From: an uncultured Parabacteroides sp. | Lineage (GTDB): Bacteria; Bacteroidota; Bacteroidia; Bacteroidales; Tannerellaceae | Reading direction: 5' to 3' | Length of the DNA stretch: 64,000 bases | Assembly: GCA_944325355.1 (NCBI GenBank) | Contig: CALUZS010000001.1 | Coordinates: 281,776 to 345,775, forward strand | In this document: piece by piece, positions 1 to 9,414 of the stretch | How positions within the stretch are numbered: the stretch's first letter is position 1 | How the letters are laid out: the number at the start of each line of letters is the position of its first letter | Program-made: the position numbers and the translations under genes | The notes under the pieces: generated by a model | Told to the model about the DNA's origin: nothing | The model's input: the letters and a program-made list of their open reading frames with translations, nothing else | Databases searched by the model: none

Positions 1-1396
1 CAATACCGTAAAGCTGAATATCGGTACTTGCCGGTTTAGGCGTATTGATTACCCGCGACAACGCCGACCCGAGCGTCACCTCATCCGAAAAATTGACATG
101 CCCCTTTTTTATGAAGCTCTTTACCTCAGGACTGGCTGTCACAATCGATGGCAAAACCGGAAATATCGGTTTCTTGCACTCTTCCATCTTCTTATGGAGC
201 ACTTCATAAGCGTCGTATAACTTGACCAAACCGGGGCTTCCGAAAATAACCATCATCAAATCAATGTTATCGAACCGGTTTTCGCAAAAATCAATTGCCG
301 TAGCCAAATGTTCGGGAGTCCCCGTCCCTATTATATCAATAGGATTGCCGACTGCCGCACCCGGCAACAATTTGGATTTCAACTCATCGGCAACGGGTCC
401 CGACAATAACGGAACATTCAGTTGTCCTTTCGACAATGCATCCGCCAACATCACAGCCGGTCCGCCGGCATGAGTCACGATAGCACAGTTTTTCCCTTTA
501 ACTTCTTTCAATGTAAAAATACTCGCAATCGTAGTCAGTTCCTCACGACTGAAACAACGTACGATGCCGGCTTTGCGGAACAATGCCTCTACGGCCGAAT
601 CAGAGTTGGCAATTGCCCCGGTATGCGATGATGCCGCCCGTTTCCCTGAGTCGGTGCTTCCTGCTTTTATCGCTGCAATGCGGCATCCTTTACGAATCAA
701 TGAAGATGTATGATACAATAACTTATCGGGATTTTTAATCTGTTCGATATATAACATCTTGATTTTGCTGTCAAGTCCCGGATTAAAATTGACATCCATA
801 TATTCAAGAATATCTTCCACGCCTATTTGTGCGGAGTTGCCTACCGACCATACGGAAGAGAATCGCAACCCTTTGGTCAATGCCGATTCAATAATAAAGA
901 GTGCCGTACCACCGGAACTCGAGATAAAATCGACTCCCTCCGGATGGAATTTGGGAATAGGTTGAGTGAATACGCCATGAAAATGCACATTCATCAGACC
1001 GATGCAATTCGGTCCTATCAAGGATGCGCCTGCCTTATTTACAATATCAAGCATTCGTTTCTCTAATGCGGCACCCTCTGCCGTCTCTTCGCCAAAGCCG
1101 GATGAAATTACGATAAAAGCCTTTACATTCTTCTCATTAGCCAACACGTCGATGACATCCGGACAAGCCGAACCTGGTATAGATATTATCGCCATCTCCG
1201 CCTCCGGTATGTCACGTACCGAGTGATATGACAACACACCTTGCACATTCGTCTCTTTCTGATTGACTACATACAACTCTCCGGCATATTTCCCCTCCAA
1301 CAAATTCCTTACGATACATCCGCCGGGCTTATGTACATTATTAGAACCGCCGACAACAACGATACTTTGGGGATTGATTAACTCTTGATTGATCAT
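1..1396 (-). CDS. acyl-CoA ligase (ADP-forming), CoA-binding/succinyl-CoA ligase-like; 3' end outside window
   Basis: Reading the minus strand from the ATG at 1396 gives an open frame that runs off the left edge (465 codons seen). The N-terminus holds a Rossmann CoA-binding fold with an IVVVGGSNN loop near residues 12-20, followed by a GPNCIG motif and, at residue 258, a histidine in SGKRAASSHTGAIA. That is the phospho-histidine loop of the acetyl-CoA synthetase (ADP-forming)/succinyl-CoA ligase alpha family. Such enzymes convert acyl-CoA, ADP and phosphate to acid, CoA and ATP, giving fermenters substrate-level ATP. The ATP-grasp (beta) part would lie beyond the window, so whether it is fused cannot be seen. 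The acyl substrate is unknown. It is transcribed alone or as first gene from the promoter at 1426-1457. Confidence 0.85.
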   Translation of the reverse strand, partial: MINQELINPQSIVVVGGSNNVHKPGGCIVRNLLEGKYAGELYVVNQKETNVQGVLSYHSVRDIPEAEMAIISIPGSACPDVIDVLANEKNVKAFIVISSGFGEETAEGAALEKRMLDIVNKAGASLIGPNCIGLMNVHFHGVFTQPIPKFHPEGVDFISSSGGTALFIIESALTKGLRFSSVWSVGNSAQIGVEDILEYMDVNFNPGLDSKIKMLYIEQIKNPDKLLYHTSSLIRKGCRIAAIKAGSTDSGKRAASSHTGAIANSDSAVEALFRKAGIVRCFSREELTTIASIFTLKEVKGKNCAIVTHAGGPAVMLADALSKGQLNVPLLSGPVADELKSKLLPGAAVGNPIDIIGTGTPEHLATAIDFCENRFDNIDLMMVIFGSPGLVKLYDAYEVLHKKMEECKKPIFPVLPSIVTASPEVKSFIKKGHVNFSDEVTLGSALSRVINTPKPASTDIQLYGI

Positions 1397-1425
1397 ATCT
1401 TTTCTGTTTTTAGATGGCTTATTTG

Positions 1426-1457
1426 CAAATATACCCTTTTATTCAAAATAAATTCAA
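1426..1457 (-). promoter_or_regulatory. Bacteroidetes-type promoter of the acyl-CoA ligase gene
   Basis: On the minus strand TATATTTG (1426-1433) matches the -7 consensus TAnnTTTG, and TTGA (1454-1457) sits 20 bases upstream as a weak -33 element. The gene's ATG is 30 bases downstream. Confidence 0.5.
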
Positions 1458-1522
1458 GCTATTCCGAAATATTAAAAGCCTAAAAGCAGAATCGAAAAAC
1501 TAAAAGGAATAGAAATCCCTGC

Positions 1523-1906
1523 TTATAACCTACGAAACGTAATCCGTCGGTTCAGAATAAAATTTACGGCCCCATAAACGAATAGCCCTAAAAACTGAGC
1601 AAGGTATTCATTCATGCCGAAAACTTCAACCAACAATAACAATATGGAAAACTGAGAAAGGTAAGCACATCCGAACGCCAATAAAAACAGCGGAACTTCC
1701 CGCAAAAACTGTCCTTTGCCAGAAGTGAAAACCCAATATTTGCACCAGAAAAAATTATTGGTTTGCGCAACTATATATGCGAGAATATTTGCGAATAAAT
1801 AATCGGAACCCACTTCCGCCATCATCAGCCATACGACAAATGCTGTTATCAAGGCATTCAAGGTTCCTACAACCGCAAATCTCCCGATACGTACAATGCT
1901 TTTCAT
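1523..1906 (-). CDS. GtrA family membrane protein
   Basis: A 127-residue hydrophobic protein with about four membrane segments and the family's signature positions: an FAVVGTLNALI start, a NFFWCKYWVF loop in the middle and FVYGAVNFILNRRITF at the end. GtrA/DPMS-like proteins sit in the inner membrane and are thought to flip or help transfer lipid-linked sugars to O-antigen or other glycoconjugates; that role is family knowledge, not shown here. It is a single gene with a rather long leader (about 85 nt if the promoter near 1999-2006 is used). No glycosyltransferase neighbour is present to name a substrate. Confidence 0.85.
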   Translation of the reverse strand: MKSIVRIGRFAVVGTLNALITAFVVWLMMAEVGSDYLFANILAYIVAQTNNFFWCKYWVFTSGKGQFLREVPLFLLAFGCAYLSQFSILLLLVEVFGMNEYLAQFLGLFVYGAVNFILNRRITFRRL

Positions 1907-2190
1907 CTATCTATTCAACATCATTAAAAATTCCATCTTGCTTCCATGAGAACTCCTTGTCCGCATTTTCACCCGATAAGAGATTGAATTTACCAATGCA
2001 AATATATAGAAAAATATTTTGTTACAGGTTCAAATATACCCCAATAAGGAATCCATGCCTTTACGAAATTATCCCGATATCTGAAAACAGCACACCGCCC
2101 CCGATGCTCCGTCCGCTCCATAACCGGCAACAAGTAACATAAAAATAGGCAATTCCTCACTTTTCCTTCCCTTATATCACATATTTTCCC
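1907..2190. other. intergenic region between divergent GtrA and Dabb genes
   Basis: AT-rich DNA with no convincing open frame. It carries minus-strand -7 boxes for the GtrA gene and, at its right end, the promoter of the Dabb gene. Nothing else is seen. Confidence 0.6.
1999..2006 (-). promoter_or_regulatory. -7 element upstream of the GtrA gene
   Basis: TATATTTG on the minus strand fits TAnnTTTG. No convincing -33 box is seen at the right distance; a second TATATTTG lies slightly farther upstream on the same strand. Confidence 0.35.
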
Positions 2191-2198
2191 TATGTTTG
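2191..2198 (+). promoter_or_regulatory. -7 element upstream of the Dabb/C_GCAxxG operon
   Basis: TATGTTTG matches TAnnTTTG; no clear -33 box. The ATG of the first gene is about 54 bases downstream. Confidence 0.4.
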
Positions 2199-2252
2199 CA
2201 TCGCAAAATAATTCTTTATTTTATCAGACAAACAAATAAACATATAAGTATT

Positions 2253-2555
2253 ATGGTAAAACATATCGTCATGTTCAAGCTGAAAGAATTTAATTCTGAA
2301 GAAGAAAAATTGAACAAAATGAATGAAATCAAACAAGCATTGGAGGCTTTGATTGAGAAAATCGACATATTACGTGCTATCCGCGTAGATTTCAATATCA
2401 ATCCGGCAGAGACCTGGGATCTTATCTTAACTACCGAGCTGGATAGTCTGGAAGATGTGAACACATACGCCAACCATCCGGAACACGTAGCCGTTGCAAA
2501 AGGCATTATCGGTCCGGTGAAGGCAGACCGTGCCTGCGTAGATTATGTAGAATAA
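2253..2555 (+). CDS. Dabb (stress-responsive alpha/beta barrel) domain protein
   Basis: A 100-residue protein opening MVKHIVMFKLKEF, the classic first strand of the Dabb fold, with the histidine at position 4 and an ending (HPEHVAVAKGII...RACVDYVE) usual for the family. The ATG at 2253 is preferred over a non-ATG start at 2196, because the Dabb fold begins exactly there and the earlier start would fall on the promoter. Dabb proteins are dimeric ferredoxin-like barrels; some are stress-induced and some are polyketide cyclases, so the specific function is unknown. It lies 12 bases before the C_GCAxxG_C_C gene and is probably cotranscribed. Confidence 0.85.
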   Translation: MVKHIVMFKLKEFNSEEEKLNKMNEIKQALEALIEKIDILRAIRVDFNINPAETWDLILTTELDSLEDVNTYANHPEHVAVAKGIIGPVKADRACVDYVE

Positions 2556-2567
2556 GAGAAAAAAATA

Positions 2568-3041
2568 ATGGGAAGAGATTTTGACATCGAAGAACGTGTA
2601 CAGAAAGCCGTAAAAAACTTTGAATCAGGATACAACTGCGCGCAATCGGTTTTTCTTGCCTATTCCGACCTTATCGGGCTCGACTGGGAGACAGCGAAAA
2701 AAGTCTCTGTCTCTTTAGGTGGCGGCATGGGACGTTTGAGGGAAATTTGTGGAACGGTAAGCGCCATGTCGGTACTTGCCGGTTTCCGGTATCCCGTGGA
2801 AGATCCGTCCGATCAAGAAGCACGCACACGCAACTATGGGATGGTTCAAAAAATGGCATCACTGTTTAAAGAAAAACACCACAGTTTCATTTGCAGGGAT
2901 TTGCTTCCGCCAGAAGAAGCATCGACCAATCCGGCTCCGTCACTGCGCACAAAAGAGTATTATGCAAAGCGCCCTTGCGGAAAGTATGTAGCAACAGCGG
3001 CACACATTGCCGGCAGGATGTTAAAAGGCGAACTGGAATAA
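2568..3041 (+). CDS. C_GCAxxG_C_C family redox protein
   Basis: A 157-residue protein with the family's cysteine pattern: YNCAQSVF near residue 23, GGGMGRLREICGTVSAM around residues 49-65, a further cysteine in FICRDLL and RPCGKYV near the C-terminus. The four spaced cysteines suggest a metal or iron-sulfur site; the family is common in anaerobes and has no assigned reaction. It follows the Dabb gene closely and ends 10 bases from the convergent MgtC gene, with no terminator hairpin visible between them. Confidence 0.85.
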   Translation: MGRDFDIEERVQKAVKNFESGYNCAQSVFLAYSDLIGLDWETAKKVSVSLGGGMGRLREICGTVSAMSVLAGFRYPVEDPSDQEARTRNYGMVQKMASLFKEKHHSFICRDLLPPEEASTNPAPSLRTKEYYAKRPCGKYVATAAHIAGRMLKGELE

Positions 3042-3051
3042 CGGGGAAAAA

Positions 3052-3756
3052 TCAGGCTAACAATTTTATAGAAGATACGTAACCAAGCTCGCGAATCTCA
3101 TTAAACAGCGCCCCATACGACGATTTTGATTTCACATTTACTTTGTAAGTCACCACGGAACTGTTCTTTTCATAATTGTATTCGTACGACAAGCTTACAA
3201 TAAATATATTATGATTTTCCAAAATCCGCCGTATCGCCGGCAAGTCGGGGGAAGAAATCGAACAGGTAATGGTCAGAACCTTATTCACTCCATCCAGAAA
3301 CACCCGTTTTTCCAACTTCTCCAAAGAGACAAGCGTAACCAATGTCAGAATGGTTATCAGGACGGATGGAAGATACATTCCGGCTCCCACACCCAAACCG
3401 ATTACGGCAACCACCCAGATGCAGGCTGCTGTTGTCAATCCATGGATACTTCCATGACTTTGAATGATAGCTCCGGCACCTAAAAAACCGATTCCCGTCA
3501 GCACCTGGGCTGCGATACGACCGGGGTCGCCATTCAAGAAATCCGGATATATCTGTGGAATCCAAATGGAAATAAGCATAGCAGCTGTCGACCCCATACA
3601 TATTAGGGTAAAAGTACGCATCCCGGCTTCCCGTCTCCTGACCTGCCGCTCTATTCCAATTGCAGCGCCCAGCAAAAAACTGATGAACAACTTCAACATT
3701 GCCGTATAAGGAGTAATCACCGTACTTTCCAATAAAGCATTCAACTGTTCCATCAT
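3052..3756 (-). CDS. MgtC/SapB family membrane protein
   Basis: A 234-residue protein whose first ~145 residues form four or five membrane segments with the MgtC signature (LLGAAIGIERQVRRREAGMRT and TGIGFLGAGAII), followed by a soluble ACT-like C-terminal domain of ~85 residues. MgtC proteins are linked to growth in low magnesium and to control of the F-type ATPase in enterobacteria; in Bacteroidales the role is not established. The gene lies 18 bases downstream of the HAD gene and is probably the last gene of that unit. Confidence 0.9.
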   Translation of the reverse strand: MMEQLNALLESTVITPYTAMLKLFISFLLGAAIGIERQVRRREAGMRTFTLICMGSTAAMLISIWIPQIYPDFLNGDPGRIAAQVLTGIGFLGAGAIIQSHGSIHGLTTAACIWVVAVIGLGVGAGMYLPSVLITILTLVTLVSLEKLEKRVFLDGVNKVLTITCSISSPDLPAIRRILENHNIFIVSLSYEYNYEKNSSVVTYKVNVKSKSSYGALFNEIRELGYVSSIKLLA

Positions 3757-3774
3757 AACAAAAAAGTTTATGCA

Positions 3775-4392
3775 TTAACGAAACAAAAACGACCAGTTTT
3801 CCGAAGATTTCGGCGTATAGGTCCGGATGCCTAACGTTTCAGCAGCTTTGCAATTCACCAACGAATCATCTATGAAAAAAGTCTCATCCGCCCGTATTCC
3901 GGCGTCTGCCAATACGTGTTCATAAATAGCTATATCAGGTTTCTGAAGATGAAGCTTATAAGACAGGTATACTTTATCGAAATATTCTTCAGCATGCTTA
4001 TAACCTTTATATGTGAAACTATTCTGTTCCGCCCATTCCCAATGCAACTCATTCGTGTTGCTCAACAGAAACAAATTGAAACGTTTCCGCAAGGACAAAA
4101 GCAATTCCAATTTATACGGAGGAACCTCTCCCAACATGGAAATCCATGCTTTATCAATATCATCATCGGAAAAATCCTGTCCGGAAGAAAGCCGGATGCC
4201 TTTTCTGAACTCTGCCGTAGAGATATTCCCCAATTCATATTGTTCTAAAAAATCTTTCCGATTAAAACCGGTTTGCAATTGGATGCCGACTTTAGAAACG
4301 CCCAACTGATCGAACGCATTTACACACCGGCATCTCATCAAGTTTATTAAAACGCCACCGAAATCCAAAATTACATTCTTCACCTTATCCAT
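3775..4392 (-). CDS. HAD-superfamily (subfamily IA) phosphatase
   Basis: With the ATG at 4392 the protein has 205 residues and starts MDKVKNVILDFGGVLINL. Asp10 is the expected nucleophile, and the DxG form of motif I (D-F-G) is the one seen in YihX-like sugar phosphatases. Motif II is LLSNTNE, the lysine lies in KLHLQKPD and the acidic motif is FFIDDS. A longer frame to 4449 exists but adds a tail unlike the family and overlaps the upstream gene. The substrate is unknown; a small phosphorylated sugar or nucleotide is the best guess. It sits between the unrecognised protein and MgtC in a tight minus-strand unit. Confidence 0.85.
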   Translation of the reverse strand: MDKVKNVILDFGGVLINLMRCRCVNAFDQLGVSKVGIQLQTGFNRKDFLEQYELGNISTAEFRKGIRLSSGQDFSDDDIDKAWISMLGEVPPYKLELLLSLRKRFNLFLLSNTNELHWEWAEQNSFTYKGYKHAEEYFDKVYLSYKLHLQKPDIAIYEHVLADAGIRADETFFIDDSLVNCKAAETLGIRTYTPKSSENWSFLFR

Positions 4393-4436
4393 ATTTACAA
4401 ACCATGCTGTAAGTGGCAAATTTAAAGAATAATTTT

Positions 4437-5189
4437 TTAACTTCCACACTCTTTCCGGACAGCATCTTCTATATCCTTTTCTGTAAACTCCCTCTCATTA
4501 CTGAGAATGAAAGTTTTCGACAAAAAATCTCCATACTGGTTACATTCGTTCAACACTGTCTGGAACAAGTTCTCCAAGTTCGTCTTTATCGGCATCAGAA
4601 ACAGGATATTCACATAGCGGTCTTCTATATCCATCTTCTCAATTTCATAGCCTTCCCTGGGAAAAGAATACATAAACTCCTGCTTTATCAAGTTTTTTTG
4701 GAAATCTTCCAAAAGATGTCCTTCCTTTGAAATAAAAACAACATTAAACCGCATCTTTTCACCTTTACCACCCAGGCCGGTAGAAACGAACACCTGACGT
4801 TCTCCCGAAAGGTCCATCTCTATTGACAACCGGGAAATCAATAACGAAAGATATAACCATTCATCCAGTTCAGGGGCAACTTTCCCGTCATATTCTTCCA
4901 GCAACCGGTAAACCTTTATCCAATGAACCATCGACAACTTTACCAAAATCTCTTTTTTCTCCGACAAACCGACCGTATCATCCAGCACGCGGTCAAACAT
5001 GGATATGCACTCCTCTTCCGACAGCTGCTTTATCATCGGGTCAGATTTCAAAAGACGCTGCAATACAGCAAAATATTCAAGCTGATGTTCTATGGGTATT
5101 TTCCTGTCCAACAAACAAACATGCTCTGCCATATTGCGAAGCTTCTCTTGGTAAGCAAACAAATTCTGTCCGTTTTTTTCCATATCCAT
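4437..5189 (-). CDS. conserved-looking protein of unknown function
   Basis: A 250-residue soluble, acidic protein starting MDMEKNGQNLF, with no signal peptide and no membrane segments. The first half is helical and rich in leucine and glutamate; the second half alternates strands and helices (RFNVVFISKEG, YVNILFLMPI). I do not recognise a family or a catalytic motif. A good purine-rich ribosome site (AGGAGG) precedes the ATG, which is less common in this phylum. It lies 63 bases after the second ADP-ribosylglycohydrolase gene and 44 bases before the HAD gene, so it may be read through from the ribose operon or begin its own unit. Confidence 0.6.
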   Translation of the reverse strand: MDMEKNGQNLFAYQEKLRNMAEHVCLLDRKIPIEHQLEYFAVLQRLLKSDPMIKQLSEEECISMFDRVLDDTVGLSEKKEILVKLSMVHWIKVYRLLEEYDGKVAPELDEWLYLSLLISRLSIEMDLSGERQVFVSTGLGGKGEKMRFNVVFISKEGHLLEDFQKNLIKQEFMYSFPREGYEIEKMDIEDRYVNILFLMPIKTNLENLFQTVLNECNQYGDFLSKTFILSNEREFTEKDIEDAVRKECGS

Positions 5190-5252
5190 CCTCCTTTATC
5201 CTATTTCATCTTCTCCAAACAGAACAAACATTATGCCATTCCCGGAATCCGG

Positions 5253-6797
5253 CTAATAGGCTATCCGGTTCGGTGTATCCGAATAAACCAGCGCATCTGC
5301 CAAATGCACCGTAATGCCAGCTTTCGGATTCAGCCATTTGAATTCAACCGTATGCGTCCCCTTCGGCAACTGGTATTTCCAGAACGGTTCATCCCGGCGG
5401 AAACGGTAATCAGCAGGCAGAAATACAGTTTCTTCCTTTTTACCGTCAATATACATCTCAACTTCCGCTACATATAACTTGTCTTCCGACGAGACTCCGC
5501 CGCGAAAGACTATGGACGTTCCCTCAAACGTAAAAGAACCTACCGCATCGATCGTTTTATTTATAGGTATAAACCGTTTCGGGTACTGATTGGTAAACGC
5601 TTCTTCAAAAGGTACGGTTGCCGGTTGCTGGCAGACAATCGTAATTTCATCGCCTTCTATATTTCCGCCATTCCTGACAATCATTTGCAGTGCTTGCTCA
5701 TAACTCATTTTGTAAGTCTCGTTCAACGAAATATCCATATAGGCGAAATCTATATCCTCCACCTCACGCAAACTGCTCATCCAATATGCCGGGATATTGC
5801 TATACCCTAACATTGTGCCCAAAATACCAGCTGCCGTAGCCGGGTTGCAATCAGAATCTTGCCCGCAACGGGTGGAAATATCCATCGTTTTAAAGAAATC
5901 TCCCTCCCCGTACAATAATCCGATGACTACGTAAGCACTATTCAACATCGCGTCGATGTTGTAAGGTTCAAATACGCCATTCGGATTACCGATATCTTCC
6001 GACCATTTCTTCTGACACTCGAACCAGGTCTGTTTCCAGTCTTCCGGATATTGCCGATACCAGTCCACCACATCATCAATGCATTGACGGAAACGGCTCT
6101 CCAACGGAATAACTTTTATCGCTTCCGTTACTATATCCATTGGATTATCCAAAACAAACGCCAACGAATACATGGCCCCTACAAAAACACCGCCATACCA
6201 TCCGTTGCCGTATGACATGATATGCCCAATCTTGTCAGATATTTCCGAAGCAGCATTCGGCATACCTGGAGACATCAGTCCCGAATAGTCCGCTTCTATC
6301 TGGTAATCAATATCATCAGCGTGCGGATTATTCAGCCAATGCCCCGAAGCCGGCGGCATAATACCATGAAGGACATTGTATCGCGCCATCTGGTTTGCCG
6401 CCCAAAGCACATATTCCGCATTGGCAAAAGCGACGGCAAAAGAATCGGCAGGTGCATCCAAACCGAGACGATCAAATACGCTAACGAAAGTCAAGTCCAT
6501 ATAAACATCGTCAAACAAGCCCGGGAAATTATCAAACCATGACTTGATATAATGGTCATTCCACTCAATCGGGACGTAATCCTGTACCATCGTTCCCTTG
6601 AAACGGAACTCCGTTGGACCACCGTATGAGCATCCGATAGTCTGACCTGCCCAGCCGCCTTTAATTTTATCCAATAAAACATCTTTACGGATGCGCAACG
6701 ATTCCGGAATAGCCGGATTATCTTTTGGAGAAACTGCGCAGCCGCCAAGAAGAACAACCAATATACCCGACAAACAAACTCTTGCAAACCTGTACAT
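5253..6797 (-). CDS. secreted ADP-ribosylglycohydrolase-family lipoprotein (copy 2)
   Basis: A 514-residue protein with a lipoprotein signal (LLGGC, acylated Cys20), so it should be anchored outside the cytoplasmic membrane. The ADP-ribosylglycohydrolase fold runs from about residue 40 to 370: KIKGGWAGQTIGCSYGGPTEF, an acidic DDVYMDLTF where the family has DDT, and CGQDSDCNPATAAGILG, the counterpart of the usual GGDTDT metal loop. The last ~140 residues look like a beta-rich accessory domain. It would hydrolyse ADP-ribose-type N- or O-glycosidic bonds; the true substrate is unknown. It starts 4 bases after its paralogue and is the fourth gene of the ribose operon. Confidence 0.85.
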   Translation of the reverse strand: MYRFARVCLSGILVVLLGGCAVSPKDNPAIPESLRIRKDVLLDKIKGGWAGQTIGCSYGGPTEFRFKGTMVQDYVPIEWNDHYIKSWFDNFPGLFDDVYMDLTFVSVFDRLGLDAPADSFAVAFANAEYVLWAANQMARYNVLHGIMPPASGHWLNNPHADDIDYQIEADYSGLMSPGMPNAASEISDKIGHIMSYGNGWYGGVFVGAMYSLAFVLDNPMDIVTEAIKVIPLESRFRQCIDDVVDWYRQYPEDWKQTWFECQKKWSEDIGNPNGVFEPYNIDAMLNSAYVVIGLLYGEGDFFKTMDISTRCGQDSDCNPATAAGILGTMLGYSNIPAYWMSSLREVEDIDFAYMDISLNETYKMSYEQALQMIVRNGGNIEGDEITIVCQQPATVPFEEAFTNQYPKRFIPINKTIDAVGSFTFEGTSIVFRGGVSSEDKLYVAEVEMYIDGKKEETVFLPADYRFRRDEPFWKYQLPKGTHTVEFKWLNPKAGITVHLADALVYSDTPNRIAY

Positions 6798-6801
6798 AAG
6801 C

Positions 6802-8358
6802 CTACTGGTGTTTAATTTTTACTGGGGCATCCGAATAAACCAACGCACCCGTCAGCTGGATAACGGCATTTGCTTCCGGATTTTGCCACTTGAATGTGAC
6901 CGAATGTTTACCGTTTGGCAACTGATACTTCCAGAACAGTTCGTTCCGGCGTGCATTTGTCTTGGCAGGAAGGTTAACACTCTCCGCCAACTCGCCATCA
7001 ATATACATTTCTGCTTTCGCTACATATTCAGGATTCGGGCATTGCACATATCCTCTGAAAACAACCGAAGTGCCCTCAAACTCAAAAATCCCGACATCTT
7101 CCAAATGTTTATTTACTGTCACGGATTTTACAGGATACAAACCTTCGAATCCACATTCGTATTGTACCGGCTGCGGTGCCTGGCAAACAATTACAACCGA
7201 ATCTCCTTCGGTCTTTCCCCCGTTTTTATCAATTACACGCAACGCATGCCGGAAACTCATGTCATAAACATCGTTCAGAGATATCGTAGTATATGCAAAA
7301 TCTATATCTTCCACTTCCTGTAAACTCGGCATCCATTTCCGGGGGATATTAGAATAACCCAGAACTGTGCCCAAGATACCTGCTGCTGAGGCTGGATTAC
7401 AATCGGAATCCTGTCCGCAACGGGTAGAGATATCCATCGTTTTATCGAAATCGCCATTCCCATATAACAGTCCGATTACTATATATGCACTATTTATCAA
7501 AGCGTCAATGTTCAACGGTTCGAAGACTCCATCGGGACAGCCGTTCTCGGAACTCCACTTACGTTCGCATTCAAACCAAGTTTGTTTCCAATCGTCTGGG
7601 TTTTGTTTATACCAACGGATTACATCGCTCATGCACTGGAAAAATGTGCTCTTTTCCGGAATTGTTTTCAAGGCTTCCGTTACGATAAACTCAATATCGT
7701 CCGAAACAAACGCCAACGAATACATGGCGCCCACATAAACACCTCCATACCAACCGTTGCCATAATTCATGATGTGCCCGATTTTGTCGGATATTTCTGA
7801 AGCAGTGTTCGGCATGCCTGGAGACATCAGTCCTGCATAATCGGCTTCAATCTGGTAATCAATATCATCGGCGTGCGGATTATTCAGCCAATGACCCGAA
7901 GCCGGCGGCATAATACCTTGAAGAACATTATAACGCGCTGACTGGTTTGCATGCCAAAGCGGGTATTCCGACCTGGCAAAGGCTACGGCAAAAGAATCGG
8001 CTGGGGCATCCAAACCGAGACGGTCGAACACATCGACAAAAGTTAAATCCATGTATATGTCATCATATAAGCCGGGAAAATTATCAAACCAATATTTAAT
8101 ATAGTGATCATGCCATTCTATCGGGACATAATCCTGAATAAATGTTCCTTTATAACGAAACTCTGTTGGACCACCATACGAACAACCTATCGTTTGTCCA
8201 GCCCAACCTCCTTTGATTTTATCCAACAGACGCTCTTTCGACAAAGTACAGTTTTCCGGCATTTCCTTCCCCGTATTTCCTTTTCCTGGGACTGTGCAAG
8301 AAACCAATCCGGACAACAGTAACAACACGCAGCTCGTCAGCAAAATTTTCCTGTTCAT
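6802..8358 (-). CDS. secreted ADP-ribosylglycohydrolase-family lipoprotein (copy 1)
   Basis: A 518-residue paralogue of the next gene, sharing long identical blocks (for example the KIKGGWAGQTIGCSYGG, GHWLNNPHADDIDYQIEADY and RCGQDSDCNPA segments) and the same domain layout. The signal peptide ends in a lipobox (LVSC, Cys21). The motif-I acidic pair lies in DDIYMDLTF and the second metal loop in GQDSDCNPASAAGILG. The tandem pair probably arose by duplication; sequence differs most at the N-terminus and in the C-terminal beta domain, which could mean different substrates or partners. It starts 28 bases after the sugar porter gene. Confidence 0.85.
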   Translation of the reverse strand: MNRKILLTSCVLLLLSGLVSCTVPGKGNTGKEMPENCTLSKERLLDKIKGGWAGQTIGCSYGGPTEFRYKGTFIQDYVPIEWHDHYIKYWFDNFPGLYDDIYMDLTFVDVFDRLGLDAPADSFAVAFARSEYPLWHANQSARYNVLQGIMPPASGHWLNNPHADDIDYQIEADYAGLMSPGMPNTASEISDKIGHIMNYGNGWYGGVYVGAMYSLAFVSDDIEFIVTEALKTIPEKSTFFQCMSDVIRWYKQNPDDWKQTWFECERKWSSENGCPDGVFEPLNIDALINSAYIVIGLLYGNGDFDKTMDISTRCGQDSDCNPASAAGILGTVLGYSNIPRKWMPSLQEVEDIDFAYTTISLNDVYDMSFRHALRVIDKNGGKTEGDSVVIVCQAPQPVQYECGFEGLYPVKSVTVNKHLEDVGIFEFEGTSVVFRGYVQCPNPEYVAKAEMYIDGELAESVNLPAKTNARRNELFWKYQLPNGKHSVTFKWQNPEANAVIQLTGALVYSDAPVKIKHQ

Positions 8359-8386
8359 ATTAAAAACTCTATTAAATTATTATTAC

Positions 8387-9388
8387 TTACGCTCCGGCAT
8401 AAATGAGAAAGCCCAATCCTATGACGAAGAAAACAAACATACCGATATTCAGATAATTGGAGACTTTCGGCGCATCTCGGAATTCTTTCCATATCAATAT
8501 TCCCCACAATGCGGAAACTAACGTAGCTCCTTGCCCCAATCCGTAGGAAATGGCAGCGCCCGCCTTTTCTGATGCAATCATACTGAACGATTGTCCAATG
8601 CACCAAATCACACCGCCCAATATACCGACGAGATGTGTCCCCATACTTCCTTTATAATATCCTGAAATAACTGCCGGTTCGCCCTCTACCGGATGCTTCA
8701 TTGCAATCGTATTAAAAACAAAATTACTTGCAAACACTCCTAAGGCGAATACAAACACAGCAGTATATGGCGTAAGTTTTCCCACTGCCGGTTCCGCAAA
8801 ATTCTCCAAGTCCATCGACGCTGCGACAAAACGGTAAAAGAATGCCATAATGATTCCGGCAGCCACAGAGACAAGCAAACCTTTTCCCGACACTTTATCA
8901 TTGGCTGTCAAAGCTTTCCGATAAGCCAAGCTATTTAACAGAATGGCGATGACGATTAATGCCACACCGACAAAGATAAATAAAGGATCACCTTTGGCTG
9001 CTCCAAAATAATTAACCAGTACCCCCAATACCAATGCCAACCCGACTCCAACGGGGAAAGCAACCGACAAACCGCAAATGGCAATCGCCGCCGACAGCAA
9101 TATATTGGATGCATTAAATATGATACCTCCCAAGAATGCACTTCCGAGATTGCACCAATCCGCCTGTGCCAGATTTTCTACAAAACCTTGCCCCTCTGCT
9201 CCGATACTTCCCAATGTAAAGGCGGAAATGACGGAAAAGAGCAAAACACCCAATACATAATCCCAATAAAAATATTCGTACCTCCAAGTTTTCGAAGCCA
9301 ACTTTTGGGTATTTCCCCAAGAGCCCCAACAAAACATCGTTACGACGCAAAACAGTACGGCTAAAGAATAATCGTGAACTATAAACAT
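8387..9388 (-). CDS. GRP/RhaT-like sugar permease, probable ribose porter
   Basis: A 333-residue integral membrane protein with about ten membrane segments of the drug/metabolite transporter superfamily. It begins with VVTMFCWGSWGNTQKLASKTWRYE, the hallmark of the glucose/ribose porter (GRP) branch, and has the inner repeat GLSVAFPVGVGLALVLGVLVNYF. It sits 26 bases downstream of ribokinase and upstream of two secreted ADP-ribosylglycohydrolases, which points to ribose as the substrate; that is inference from context. Similar permeases act in the ribose utilisation (rus) loci described in Bacteroides. Confidence 0.85.
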   Translation of the reverse strand: MFIVHDYSLAVLFCVVTMFCWGSWGNTQKLASKTWRYEYFYWDYVLGVLLFSVISAFTLGSIGAEGQGFVENLAQADWCNLGSAFLGGIIFNASNILLSAAIAICGLSVAFPVGVGLALVLGVLVNYFGAAKGDPLFIFVGVALIVIAILLNSLAYRKALTANDKVSGKGLLVSVAAGIIMAFFYRFVAASMDLENFAEPAVGKLTPYTAVFVFALGVFASNFVFNTIAMKHPVEGEPAVISGYYKGSMGTHLVGILGGVIWCIGQSFSMIASEKAGAAISYGLGQGATLVSALWGILIWKEFRDAPKVSNYLNIGMFVFFVIGLGFLIYAGA

Positions 9389-9414
9389 GTTTTTCTATTT
9401 TTAGTTAACAAATA

